Positions 24,494 to 35,904 of a DNA stretch of 64,000 nucleotides are shown in pieces. Within the stretch, counting starts at the first letter, position 1, and every line of letters starts with the position of its first letter. The stretch is from contig CM040761.1 of assembly GCA_022829145.1 (NCBI GenBank), forward strand, positions 17,333,245-17,397,244, given 5' to 3'. This stretch comes from Albula goreensis. Its lineage: Eukaryota; Chordata; Actinopteri; Albuliformes; Albulidae. The position numbers were made by a program, and so were the translations under genes. A model generated the notes under the pieces. That model saw only the letters and a program-made list of their open reading frames with translations. It did no database searches and had not been told where the DNA came from.

Positions 24494-27400
24494 TCACGTA
24501 CAGCCCTGCACACTGTGTCTGCTCATCAGTAGCTTGGTGACCATGGCAATGACCTCTGGGTGAACCAGGCACTCCAACAGGTCATTAGTGGATATGGGTA
24601 CGTTTTGGGGACTGGAGGAGCACTCCTCGCCCCCCATATCCTCCCTTTTGGCTCCCCCTGTCCCTGGTGAGTACTCTCTCTCCTGGCTGCACCTATGGCT
24701 GGGCTCCCTGATAGAGTCTGTGGAAGAGCAGGATTTTAGGCGTGGCTCCTTGGATTGCTGAAGCTGCTCTGATATGAGGGGCACGGGGACAAGATGGGGC
24801 CCAAAGGGGTTGGTGATGGTGGGATGCTGGCTGTCCCCTGCCAGGCCTGCAGTACATTTGGACTGTCCCTCAGAGTCCCGCTTCCCCAGTTGGGCTCTGC
24901 CAGGATTGGCAGGTGGTAGGGGTTTGTTCGGCAGTCTCCTCTGCTTCTCCACACACGCTTGCACAGCCAGGTTCAGGTACTGCAGGTTCTCGTCATGCGA
25001 TGTGACTTTCTCCTGCAAATGCCACACCAGACAGCACTGTTAATGTCATTTCTTGCATCCTGGAAACAGGTGGTCTTTCACTCTGGTGAGGGGGAATGGA
25101 GGAACAAGTAATTGCAACATAAATACCTCTGTGGGGTTGAGCCAGTCATCAGTGTTGTCACTGCTAGGAGTTGTTTTCAGGGCACAGACAATGGTCCTAG
25201 TGAGGGCCTCCCCAACCCGCTCCTCATCATCAACTTCCTGTGTCAGACAGGAAATGGAATTAAGCTCTGTCTGTGGCCTTAGGATCTTGGCCAGTGTTGT
25301 TACCATGGTATGTGCTGTTGCATCGGTCTGCTTAGTTACTGTTCTAATCCACCAGAGTTACCATCATAAATCATTACACCCTGGAGTTAGGACTCCAAAA
25401 AAGCAGTACAATGCTGAAGATATAGTGTAGCCGTACCCGATTGTGGTTTTAACCTTCAATGAAATGTAATACTGAGACAGAATGTTAATCAAGCGTCCAT
25501 TTTTCTCCCCGGGAAAGCTGGTGCTACATCATTTATCTACATACTGTGCACACGCTACAAATCATTTTGACAGGATGTATCTCAAGGCCTCGAGACTGTT
25601 CATTACTGTAAAGCGACACACATCATTGGTGTTTGGTTGTTTTCAATCAGAGACATACAAGGCGAAAGTAGAGCAGAACACTAAGTGACAGTGCTCTGTG
25701 AAAGACATGCAAGAGAAGTGCACAGGGGGAGAAGGGCAGGAAGTTACCATCTCGATCCAGGAGTTGATGCTGACCGTGATGGGGTCGACGGACTCCACAT
25801 AGTGCCACCAGTGTCTGGGGACGAACAGCACCTGGGAGGAGACCAGGGTGCAAACCAGGAGCTTAGAACCTGCATGTGTCCATCATTAAATCAGATCCAC
25901 ACTGTTTTACTATGTGCTGTTCAGAGCCCCCCAGACTACACACCAAGATGAAAAGGCTGTATGGCTTTGGCTGGAACAGTGCAACTGCCAATCAACTCTC
26001 TACCTGATACACACTTACTGAAGTACCATTCCATACACAATCACACATCAATGAGCAGACATCCCACACATTTACAATTCAAATGTATTTTTCTTGCACA
26101 ATACACATGCACAGACATTTTCCATGTGTACATGTGCACACTAAAGCGCAGTACACACACATGGCACTCCCATCTCATTTAGTTCCCTCTCTGTATTCTG
26201 ATATCACTGCTGTGCAATGTATGGCATCAGTCCGTGCTATTGGAAGCAAGCTCCAGTTGAAATGAACAAGGGGACAGTTACAGAGAGGAAGCACAAAATA
26301 TACAGTATTTAAATAAATCACCTGTAACATTACAACTCCACACACCTTCTATGTGACCACCATCCCTTGAGCAGGCCCAGACCAACAGCCTTATTCTACC
26401 ATGTTCAGTGAATGTCAAATCCCTTCACTGCTTACCTCAAATATCATGTACCATTAGATGGCAGTAGTGACTCTTCTAGAAGACCCACGCAGATGCTGTA
26501 CCAAGTAAATCATACAGACTCTTCAGCTTGATTGGTTAATTCACCTTTAATTTTTCATGGATTTAGCTGAACCGATTTACTGCTTGCCTCCATTGTGGTG
26601 GGAATTAATGTTCAGTTTTTAAAAAAAAAAAAAAAAAAAAACAACTGTCCTGACAAGAAATTAAGAGCACAGCACATCTTTTTACTTGCACTTAGGGGTC
26701 AATTCATCCAAAGTTAACTTTTAATTTGAAGGGAATGTGAGAATACCACACCTTGGGCAGACAGCCGTGATACATCTTTGTCAGTGGATGTAATGAGCAC
26801 TCCTGCAGTTGGTGACACTGTGAAGTGCACTTCGTGAATCTCTCAGACTTACGCTGCTCTGTGAGTACTGTACACTTGTATGATGTGCCCGGCCCACTCT
26901 CTGCAAAGCTGGCTGTGCCACCCCCAGGCAGGCAAGGGTGCGAGGGGCACCCCAGTCTGTGTACACACCCGGCAAGACCTGACATTATATAACCAGACTT
27001 TTTTAGGGTCCCAAATGGAGGGAGGAATTAAGAAGCAGGCTAAAATTCATATGTGTATGACCACACATACAGTTCCATACGACATCCTTATCTACGCATG
27101 CACTCATTCTAAGGTATTCACTTCCTATTCTTGCTTCTGTTATGATGATTTAAAAAACCACCTTGTCCACATTTCCAGTTCAGTGGGTGGTATTTCCTGT
27201 AAAAATGAGAACCAAAACTTGAACGCCCTTCTGAGCTATGTCAAACTGGTTAGATCCACGGCACACACCCGAGTTCAAGAAGTTTGACAGATTTAACGAA
27301 GCAACAACCAGCACAGAGTTGCAGATATGTCCAGAGGAGAACATGAGAAAACAGGAACGAGTCATATATAGCCACACTTTCAACTGTCACTAATAGTTAC

Positions 27401-30400
27401 TCTGCAGAATAAGAGAACATGATCTACCAGCCTAACACATAACATACTGACAACATTTCCTATATGGTCCTGTCATTGTGCAACAAATCTCTGTACAACA
27501 GAGTTTGGCTGGAACCTCTCCACAGAATACAACTAGTGCTGTGTTTCAAAATGACTACCCACATTAACAAAATTACATCTCAAATGAATGAAATGAACCT
27601 GGAATCGACTGAAACCTCATGATAAATTAGGGAACGCTCATTTAAATAATTACCAGATACACATCAACAATTATTTTCTTTTATCATCTGACACATACAC
27701 TGCCTGTCAAATGCAATGACAAGCAATTAACAACCCGCTTGCAAAACTTCACAAAGGCTCACTGCTTTCATAGAGTGAACTGATCTAAAAACATATTTAT
27801 TCACGTTTGAGCTCTACACGTTCACATTTGATCTGTTCTTGGCCCTGTTCTGAACATACCTGGCATTAAATAATACACACATACAGCACTGGACTGGGCA
27901 ACACAAGGAAAGTGCATCAGATTGTAGTCAAATGCAGCCACAGAAGGCACTTAAATTCTGTTTCAGGTTTGAGGTCCAGGGGTCGGGGGAAATTTGCATC
28001 TCAGCTGAGCATTCGGTTTCATTTGCATGTGCTGAAAAGATGAGTGTTCCTGGGCTGTCAGAACTCTGCGCGGGACAGCTAGTAATTGCCTCGTTATGAT
28101 CTCGACTCGGTCAGAGTGACCGCAATGCTGGTGTCTGAGGGAGGGGGAGGGGAAAGGGGGCGGGCCAGCGGTCGTGTTTTAAGGAGGGCAGGCCGCTGCT
28201 CTGTCACCGCTTGTGATCACGGACAGGGAGAGTTGCTATGGCGTCATCCCTGCCCTGGAAATAATGCGTGGTGTCTGCATTCCCCAGCCAGGACTCAAAG
28301 GACATTTCAAATGTGTCTGTGTATCTCCTGAGGCTGTTAACAACTTTCCTTGTTAAAAAAAAAATTGCAGTGAGCAATGTTCCCACTCTGAGTGTGAGCA
28401 TGGCTCAGTAATGATCACTGTGTGTATGGTGCACTCGGCACCTCCGTCACGGAGACATACAGGGACAATGGGTGCATTTCTCATTAAAAAGGAAAAAAAT
28501 GACAAAAACATCAATGCGGGCCAGGTGGAGGAAGAACACCCCTAATGAGCATGACCTTCCCAACGTGTATACTGTGCCACACAGGTGATCTTCCCCTGTG
28601 ACAGGGCACAAATTGCTGATGTTAAAAATGATCGTAACGCCCCCATAGTGGAGATGGGGACTCAGTGTTTACACCTCCCGGCTGGAGCAGATGCTGAGAC
28701 CAGAGAAGAGACACGAGAGGAACTGATCCCCCATAATCCCCCTCCAAGACAGGAGCTCTGCATCCCAGCCTTCCCCCTGACCTTATTCACACTGCCCTTT
28801 CTTCAGCCATATCGGTCTCCTTCAACCAGTTTCACAGCATTCTTTTGATTCCTGGCTGTTTGACATGTTTTTTTTTATCACATTAAATTTGAAGAGGAGG
28901 TCCATGAATTCAGATTTTTGCCACAACAGCCACTGATCAGGTAAAACAGCCGAGTCAGCCGATTCATGAGTTCAGAAGTGTGCAAAGAGAGCACAGAACT
29001 TCACTTTTCTCTGCCTTCACACATTCACCATATAAGTATTTCCCTCGGTTTTACCTGTCCAGGCTCCAGGATGACCACATGGGCTCGTGCCCTGGAGAAA
29101 GCAGGGAAGCGGCAGTGATCTGGGCTGACCACGCTGACCCGGCTAAAAACACTGGACTCTTCATATGGGATCCTGGTAGGATAGAGACAGCCGGTGTCCT
29201 CAGGGGGAAAGAGGTGCCATCTCTTCCTACAACGGAAGGTTTGAGTTGTTTCAGATGATTAGGAGACAGAAAATGGCACCAGAACTGTTCACTGACAAAT
29301 GATGGTTTACCTGAAAGTTAGAATAATATGAAAACAGTCAATAAATATTTCAAAGCGAGGGGCACTGTTTAGATGGATATGCCGAGGCATACAAGAAAAT
29401 GGCTTTCGGCGGGATTTATTTTCACATGGAGGAATGCTGGTTGCCTTTTAAAGCCTGCACTGAAATGAGTAACATGTTTCAGTAACCTGTCAGCTTTCGA
29501 GAAGCAAGTGGAGGAGATTTGAATACGCTGCCACAAAGTGTGCACAGTCACAGTGGAATTATTGCCTTATTCACATTCAAATGGATTCCACAAAAAATGA
29601 AAAAAGACCAAGTGATTCTGAAAACTAAAATAGCGGAACTCATTGCAGTATACCTGAAATACATAATAAAATTATTGGCTGTGGAGAGATGCTTGATTTT
29701 CCCCTTCTCTCTAAGGTTGAATAGTCACAATTAACATGAGCATTTCAAACACAAACATGTATAATTATTTCCACCAACTCCTCTTTGAGGGAGGACATTT
29801 TTCAAACATATTTTTATTTATTTTACAGTGGGTAACTGTTCATATTATTCTACAAAACCAGCAAATATCTATAAAAGGTTACACTCCAAATGTAAAGGTA
29901 ATGTATACCTTAAATTGAATTAGGTAATTTAAGAGAATATGGGTATGTACTGTGGATTTTTATGTACTGTGCACTGTTTCCAATGTGAGTTTTTCCATAT
30001 AGCACTAAAAGCATGCAACCCCTCTCAGAGAGGTCACGTGTATACAGCTTCCACTCCGAGCCTGCAGGAGAAAATGGCTCAGTCTGGCTGACTGAATTGT
30101 AGTCAATCCAGTTGGGGAAAAAGGAAACAATAGTAAAGAATTCTCCTCTTAATCACACTGGGTAATGGCATCTCTTAATTATGCCTGTATGTGAAAAGAA
30201 CCAACCAATTAAAAAAGACAACACTACATGTACGTGAGAGCTGCCTGGAGATTACACAGGACTTTTCTTTGTCGTGGTTTTGGGCAATCTGTATTCAACA
30301 ATAGGAGCACTGACACTCTATTGAAAAGTACTTCAGCTCATATCTCCTCCTCATTCTCTCGCTGACGAACTGAGCAGAAATTGCTTTCTCTTTCAGAGTG

Positions 30401-33400
30401 AGAATGAATCTGTTTCGTTCCCATGACTGAGGGCAACTCAAAAGAAAAGTGGGTCTTCGTGGGATCTGGGAGGTTGTCTAATCTCCTCCGACTCAAAGTT
30501 TGACTGGTGGATCATTACACAGAGCGTCTCTGAAACTCACTTGACTGATTCACCATTTCTATTGTCTGGCCCCCTCCATATTCCCTTTATTCACAGTGCT
30601 AATGCTGGTAATTTGTTTCACTCTGGACACGTGCAATTTCCTCTAGGCAGGAAAGGCTGTTACCGCCGGACTCAGTGCCCTGTGATTGGGTGTAATGTGC
30701 TGCTCGGGGTGTCGTCACCTGCCCTGCACCTGTAAGACCAGGTTACATCCATATGAGTCCTGGTGGCATGGTGTGCTGGCACCTGCCGTGCCAATCCACA
30801 GGGTGCTCTCTCGCCCGTTTCGACCAGGGTAGCCAAAATCTGACCATACGACATCCTGCCAACACACACAAGACAGCTTATGAATTTTACACACGCCATT
30901 TCATTTCAAACTCATCTTCAGTACAGGTCCAGCAAAGAAACAATTCCTCCGCACCATGTGACCACATGACGCTGAAATAAAGTGTCGGCCTTGTCAAAAT
31001 ATTTGCTCCATGGCACTTTTAAGAAGTCAATGGCAGCATGTTTACTTTCTGAAGACCATATATAAACCAGGTGGGCCATCAATCTGTCAAAAAAATTGAG
31101 ATTTAAAACAAAAAAAAAACCTTAGGGATTCTACCCAGCACCCTGGATAATGAAATCATTACTATATTCAGGGAACTGTGAATGATAAACTGAGAGGCGT
31201 TGGCTTTCAGCAACTTTTAAATGGCACTATTCATCATTTAAAAACCTCTCTGTCTGCCTGTCTCAAACTCCTGTGTTTCAGCAGAACTGTCAAACACACA
31301 GACAGCTCATAAGCATTTATTATTATTCTGGGCAAAGAAATGAAAGAAAAGCTGACAGAATAGCAAAACAGCTGGGTTAACAATACCAAGGCCTACTGCA
31401 TTTCTATATTTTCAACGCCACAACAAAAAAATAAATAAATCAATCAAACGACAATTAATTTTTCAGAACTATGGGTGTCAGCATTAAGACATTATGCCAA
31501 GTATCGCTTACCTCAATGTTGAAAGCACCCAAACAGATTAGATTTTAACTTTGAAATTAATATCTAGTAAATGAAATTGCTTATTTGATGTGGGAGCAAC
31601 TTGGGTCACAATAATAAGGCATCTAAAAGAGACAGAAACTCAGTGTTTTAGTGCCAGTGATAAACCTTGAAATCTACCATCTTCAATTTAAGCCTCACAG
31701 ATAATGGAATAAGCACCTTTCTAAGAATCAGGCCATGATTAAAACTCTGAACTGTTCAGCGCTGATTCTGCATGGCAGTGAGGGCAGTAAGGTAAATTCC
31801 TGGAGCACCGCTGATGAAATTTGTCTGATGACTGATGGAGGGAGGGAAATTGAAAAGTTTTGCCTCTTTGCCTCCATCCCAGCCCTTGAAGTATTAGCCA
31901 AAAGACCATCGTGACCCTTGGATCTGGGCCTCCCTGACAAACTGCCAATGACAGGCGGCCGCCAGTCCAGGACCTCTCTCTGACCGCAGACTGCGGGGCT
32001 CACCCACCACAGTGGAGCGATCTTAACAGTAAAAATTAAGATCACCCTTTTAATAAAACAGAGAGAGACGGGCTGTGGGCAGAATTCACAATTGATTCTT
32101 CCATACCATTCCCAAGCATATACTATGTGCAAAATTAAACAGGCTGCTCTTTTACACTTTGCCCATTTCCATGAATGAATGTATGAAAAAAGACATCACA
32201 CTGCATATGTGTTTTTCCCATAAGGTACTCTATACTCAGAAGAAGCCTGAAAACAGCAAGCTTTGAAGTCTTTGCTTGACAGGAAAACACTTATCCAAGA
32301 CAGGGAACTGACAAGTTTTTGTTCAAAGAGGTCAACTTGTTGGATTGGACTGGTTGGAGGCAGAACAGAGGGAGAGAGGAAAGCGGTACCTCAAACATGG
32401 AGGCTTTGTCTTCAAACAACATGGCAATGTACTTGTAGTCTGCATAGGCCCAGTGCTCAGAGAGAGGGGAGTCACGGAAAGGGCCTGTGGAGGTGCTGCT
32501 CCGGCCTTTGGCCCAGGACAGAAACTCCCACAGACTGGCCTCTGTGTAGGAGCACTGAGTCTCAAACAAAGGAGCTTTGCCAACAAGGACAGAGAGATAG
32601 AGGGAGAGGGAGGGAGGGGGAGAAAGGGAGAGAGAGAGAAAGAGAGAGGGAGAGAGAGACAATACACTTATGAAAAGTGGAGGGTCAAATTTTTGAAAGG
32701 GGTAGCAGACCATTAAATTAGAAATCTTAAGTGCAGTGTCAATAAATTACGGATATCGGTAAATTGATTTAATTCTTAAGAACACTAGACAATCGAAAGA
32801 CATCAAAATGACATAAGGTTATGTTTACACAGCGAATAAAATTTCTATTCTCTGTACAAATTTCAATTAAATCTTCAGCTTGATTTAGAGTCCCCTCATT
32901 CCACGGTTAGACAGAGCGTCAGTTTTTGAGGCTGGTAATGAGATTTATAATGAAGTGTGTTAAATTACATCTTGTGTCCAAGAGGGCTTTTACTGTCAGA
33001 AATTACACCTGGAAAATAGATTCTGCAGTTAAATTAGCCAGCTCTGTTTCCGGAGAAGAAGACTCCATTGTCATGCACAGGCTGTTACTATCTTTTCTGC
33101 ATGTTTGCATTATGAAACTAAACCAATAAAATGGAAATTTAAACAGACAAATGGAATCATGAGTTGCAACTCTATTTCCTACCTGTGTTTCTGAGCCAAT
33201 GCTTTATGAGCCTTTTCACGGTTTTGTAAGGAGGACAATTTCTAAAGACCTCTGAAATAATAAACAGCTCTGATTACGTTGTACATGTATATTTTAACTT
33301 GTAGCTAATTAGAAATTTATTTTTTCAAAGCCCTGCAATGTCTTTAATAAAATGATGCAATACCCATGGAAAAATGTGTACTGGTATCCATTACTATAGC

Positions 33401-35663
33401 CCAAAACAATCCAACTTTTATAATATATTCATCCACAATAACATGGTTGGGCAGTGAATTATAAACAACATAAATTAATACTTTTGAAAGCAAATAAATC
33501 ACTTTCTTTAAACACATACAACTACACACAGGTGTTTTATAAGGTAATTTATTGGGGCTTGTCTTATTCATTAGGAACATAAATATGCCAAGATGCACCG
33601 TTATGGTGATTAAATGCTATTGTAGTGCCTTCAAATCTCTGGAGGCTTTTTACCAGTGGCATTTAATGCCATCCCAATAATCTGTAGACTTAAAGTGAGT
33701 TCTTAAAAAAACAACAAAGAATGAATGACATTTACAAACAAAGATTTGGTATAACTGCCATAAACTGACAACCTGTCCCAACATTCAATTACCTAATAAA
33801 GACATTCTAAAACTCAATATATTACTCTATTTTTGAAACAAGTTCTATTTTTCAACAGCGACAGGCTATGACCTAGTGTACAGGTTTCTCTTCACTTGAC
33901 TAAGATGACATTTATATGCAAACATCTGCATCACTGACATTGCTACTGTTTATCACTGCACATTTAGAATTTATAACAAATGCTAAAGCAGTACCACATC
34001 ACTGTGAATTATGCATAAGACCTGATCCCTTTAAATGTCAGGAGAATGAGCGACTGCTTAAATTTCACTTACAAGGCTATTATAGGAAAGCTGCCTATAT
34101 ACATGCAGAAAAATAAAGACTAACCTGATCTTGGGATATACAACAAAATTTAAGTTTTTCAAAAAATGTTTTAAAAAAACTTAGGAATGAGAACACATGG
34201 GCTACGATTTAGTAAATCAGTGACTGAAAATTGTTGGGGGCATATTCTAAAACTCAAAAGCAGACACAGTCCTTACTTTTGTTGTCCTGTTTTTTTCCGA
34301 TGCGGAACCGGACTGCCTTTTGGCCCAGGGTTTCTGACAGGTGCTCTGCATTCCAGTGCAGTGCCGGCCAATCAGAGGCCATGCCAAGGAAGACCACGGG
34401 CTTCTGAACAGCTTCCACTATCTCCCGTGCCTCCTCTGGGGTAAAAGGCTTCACTGCCATGTCTGAAAATCACAGGAGCCTCAGAATAAGGCCCCAAGTC
34501 AGGACCACACAGTCAACACGCTTGAACAAAATGATACTTTGTTTCACCTCCAGCTAAGCGAACCAGTTCTAATTTGTGCAGCAAGTACAAGGTTTTGTAG
34601 CTGAGAAAACTGAAGTGCAACAAAACGCTGCAGGCACAGGGCTTAGTTAGGGCATTTCAGCAAAGCAATGCACTGACACTGCTTCAAAAGCTCCCGAACA
34701 GTATACACTGATAAAGAAAAATGTAGACTTTATGATAAAAATGATTACAGGTATAAAAATAGTGCACAAGTAAATATTTCTTTTGTATCACTAACACAGA
34801 AAATTCCAGGGTAAACCCCAATGATTTATAATAGCAGATAGAAGTCAGCCCCCTCGAATATCATCTCAGAATAGACTATAAAGTATGTAAACGACATTAG
34901 GAAAACATAAGACCTGAAAAAGGTTGGGGGTCGATTTTGGTCCGTGAACTGATATATTGATGTATGGCTGACCATAGGTAGCAAAATATTTGAAAAGTCT
35001 TTGATCGATTATTTTAGCAATACAGACATATACCGATGGCCTACAAACTCATATAACAAGACGTTAGCATGCTAAAGCTACGGCTAAGACTATTTTTAAA
35101 CGGTACAATGGATTACACATGGAAACTAGCGGTAGAAATAGCAAGTTACAGTCACTAACAATGTCAATTCTCTTTTCAAAGAGGTCATAGTATTATGTAG
35201 AATATCTGCTTGCTTGGAAAGAGGAATTAACCAAATGCTGCCTAGGCATTCTGGCAATACTAACTACTAAACTGAAAAAAACAAGTTTTTTTGCTGCTAC
35301 AAAACAATGTCAGGTTTACCTTTGGGAAACTAGCTAGCAATACGTCGCTAATTTATCAGCTACACATGTTGTAAAGACAGCTATCACACGAGCAAGCTTG
35401 CTCCTCGAACAAAGGAAACAGTCGCAAATAATATACGTCATTCCCATTCAAATTCAGAAAAGCACTCATAAAACCGATGGTGCTTATTCGTTTTCCTGTT
35501 AACATGAAGCTCTGCTTTGACTTTCATCGCCAATATTTCATTCAAGTCTCTATCTCTGAAATTCAGTGGGCACCTGACGTCCGTTCTAGTTTTGTAAACA
35601 AACCTCACGTGAGGACTTGCGTCGTTTTTTCTGCTGGAAGTTGGGTTGTGAAACAGCAGCCAT
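24494..35663 (-). CDS. hspbap1: HSPB1-associated protein 1 (JmjC-domain protein)
   Basis: The mammalian orthologue binds the small heat-shock protein HSPB1 (HSP27) and belongs to the FIH-like branch of JmjC oxygenases; its enzymatic substrate is not established. Exons on the - strand: 35663-35609, 34462-34277, 32574-32390, 30855-30719, 29226-29055, 25831-25748, 25237-25127, 25012-24494. Total 1449 nt, 482 residues (human 488), with every junction in phase. Seen: N-terminal VKPFTPEEAREIV; DFGYPGRNGRESTLWIG leading to the Fe(II) motif His173-Gln-Asp175 in TPCHQDSYG; KRWHLFPPEDTGCLYPTRIP; LFVPRHWWHYVES with the distal ligand probably His255; and a low-complexity C-terminal half keeping NPFGPHLVPVP and ISTNDLLECLVHPEV, both close to human. 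The intact HxD...H triad suggests retained metal binding. Exon 1 encodes KKRRK (12-16), a nuclear-localisation-like cluster. The start codon has strong context (CCAACATGG). The donor of exon 3 (GTACCG) is weak. Confidence 0.93.
26618..26641. repeat. Poly(A) tract
   Basis: An uninterrupted run of about 22 A on the + strand inside hspbap1 intron 5. It may be the tail of a lost retroposon, but nothing recognisable precedes it. Confidence 0.8.
28131..28260. promoter_or_regulatory. GC-rich patch with Sp1-like boxes in hspbap1 intron 5
   Basis: Runs of G with GGGGGCGGGCC, followed by CpG-containing sequence and TGGCGTCATC (CRE-like), stand out from AT-rich flanks. This could be an intronic enhancer or alternative promoter. 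There is no transcript evidence in the sequence. Confidence 0.25.
32585..32663. repeat. (GA)n/(CT)n microsatellite at the hspbap1 exon 3 acceptor
   Basis: About 80 bp of GA and GGGA repeats on the + strand. On the - strand this is an 80-base CT-rich tract ending about 10 bases before the exon 3 acceptor (AG at 32576-32575). It acts as the exon's polypyrimidine tract. It also creates misleading open frames rich in Ser/Leu or Arg/Glu on both strands. Confidence 0.85.
32675..34276 (-). other. hspbap1: hspbap1 intron 2, main part
   Basis: AT-rich intron sequence between exon 2 (34277) and the CT tract before exon 3. I see no repeat family or coding similarity in it. Confidence 0.5.
35603..35614. 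promoter_or_regulatory. Palindromic CACGTG E-box at the hspbap1 exon 1 donor
   Basis: CCTCACGTGAGG is a perfect 12-bp palindrome containing CACGTG, the core bound by USF, MITF and TFEB-type factors. It overlaps the 5' splice site of hspbap1 exon 1 (GTGAGG on -) and lies about 290 bp upstream of the slc49a4 start codon. CLEAR-type lysosomal gene elements have the related form GTCACGTGAC. Function is inferred. Confidence 0.4.
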
Positions 35664-35904
35664 GTTGGCTCTTAATACTTCATACAGCCGCTTGCTTGGC
35701 ACGGAACATTTGGCCAAAATGGGTGACTCAGTGTTTCAGTTTCACAGTGGTAGGTATTTCCGTCCCTTTGTTGCCCATGCGCAGTAAAGTTTAATTGTAT
35801 TAGGGCATCGGTTGTTGTTTTGTTCCTCTGGACAGCTGACATTTCCAAAAGTACATCGTTTTAACGTTTGGGTAATCGTTGCCTGCAAGAACGTGGCAAG
35901 TTAA
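35664..35904. promoter_or_regulatory. Divergent promoter shared by hspbap1 and slc49a4
   Basis: Only 241 bp separate the hspbap1 start codon (35663, -) from the slc49a4 start codon (35905, +). No TATA box is visible. Elements seen are AP-1-like TGACTCA at 35724-35730, NRF1-like CATGCGCA at 35776-35783, and GCCAAAATGG and GCCATGTTGG, which resemble YY1 sites near the hspbap1 start. This fits a housekeeping TATA-less bidirectional promoter. The same head-to-head pair exists in human. Confidence 0.75.

Larger units (their letters stand above)
25832..29054 (-). other. hspbap1: hspbap1 intron 5
   Basis: About 3.2 kb with no coding similarity. It contains a run of roughly 22 A at 26620-26641 and a GC-rich patch at 28131-28260, which includes GGGAGGGGGAGGGGAAAGGG and GGGGGCGGGCC. 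That patch is unusually CpG- and Sp1-site-rich for this intron. Confidence 0.55.

Noticed and set aside
24774-25043. 89-codon + strand open frame over the hspbap1 3' exon
   Set aside because: Antisense shadow of hspbap1 exon 8, whose - strand frame matches the conserved C-terminus.
32291-32716. Overlapping open frames of 111-140 codons on both strands
   Set aside because: Only the - strand part 32574-32390 is real (hspbap1 exon 3); the rest comes from the GA/CT repeat or antisense reading.
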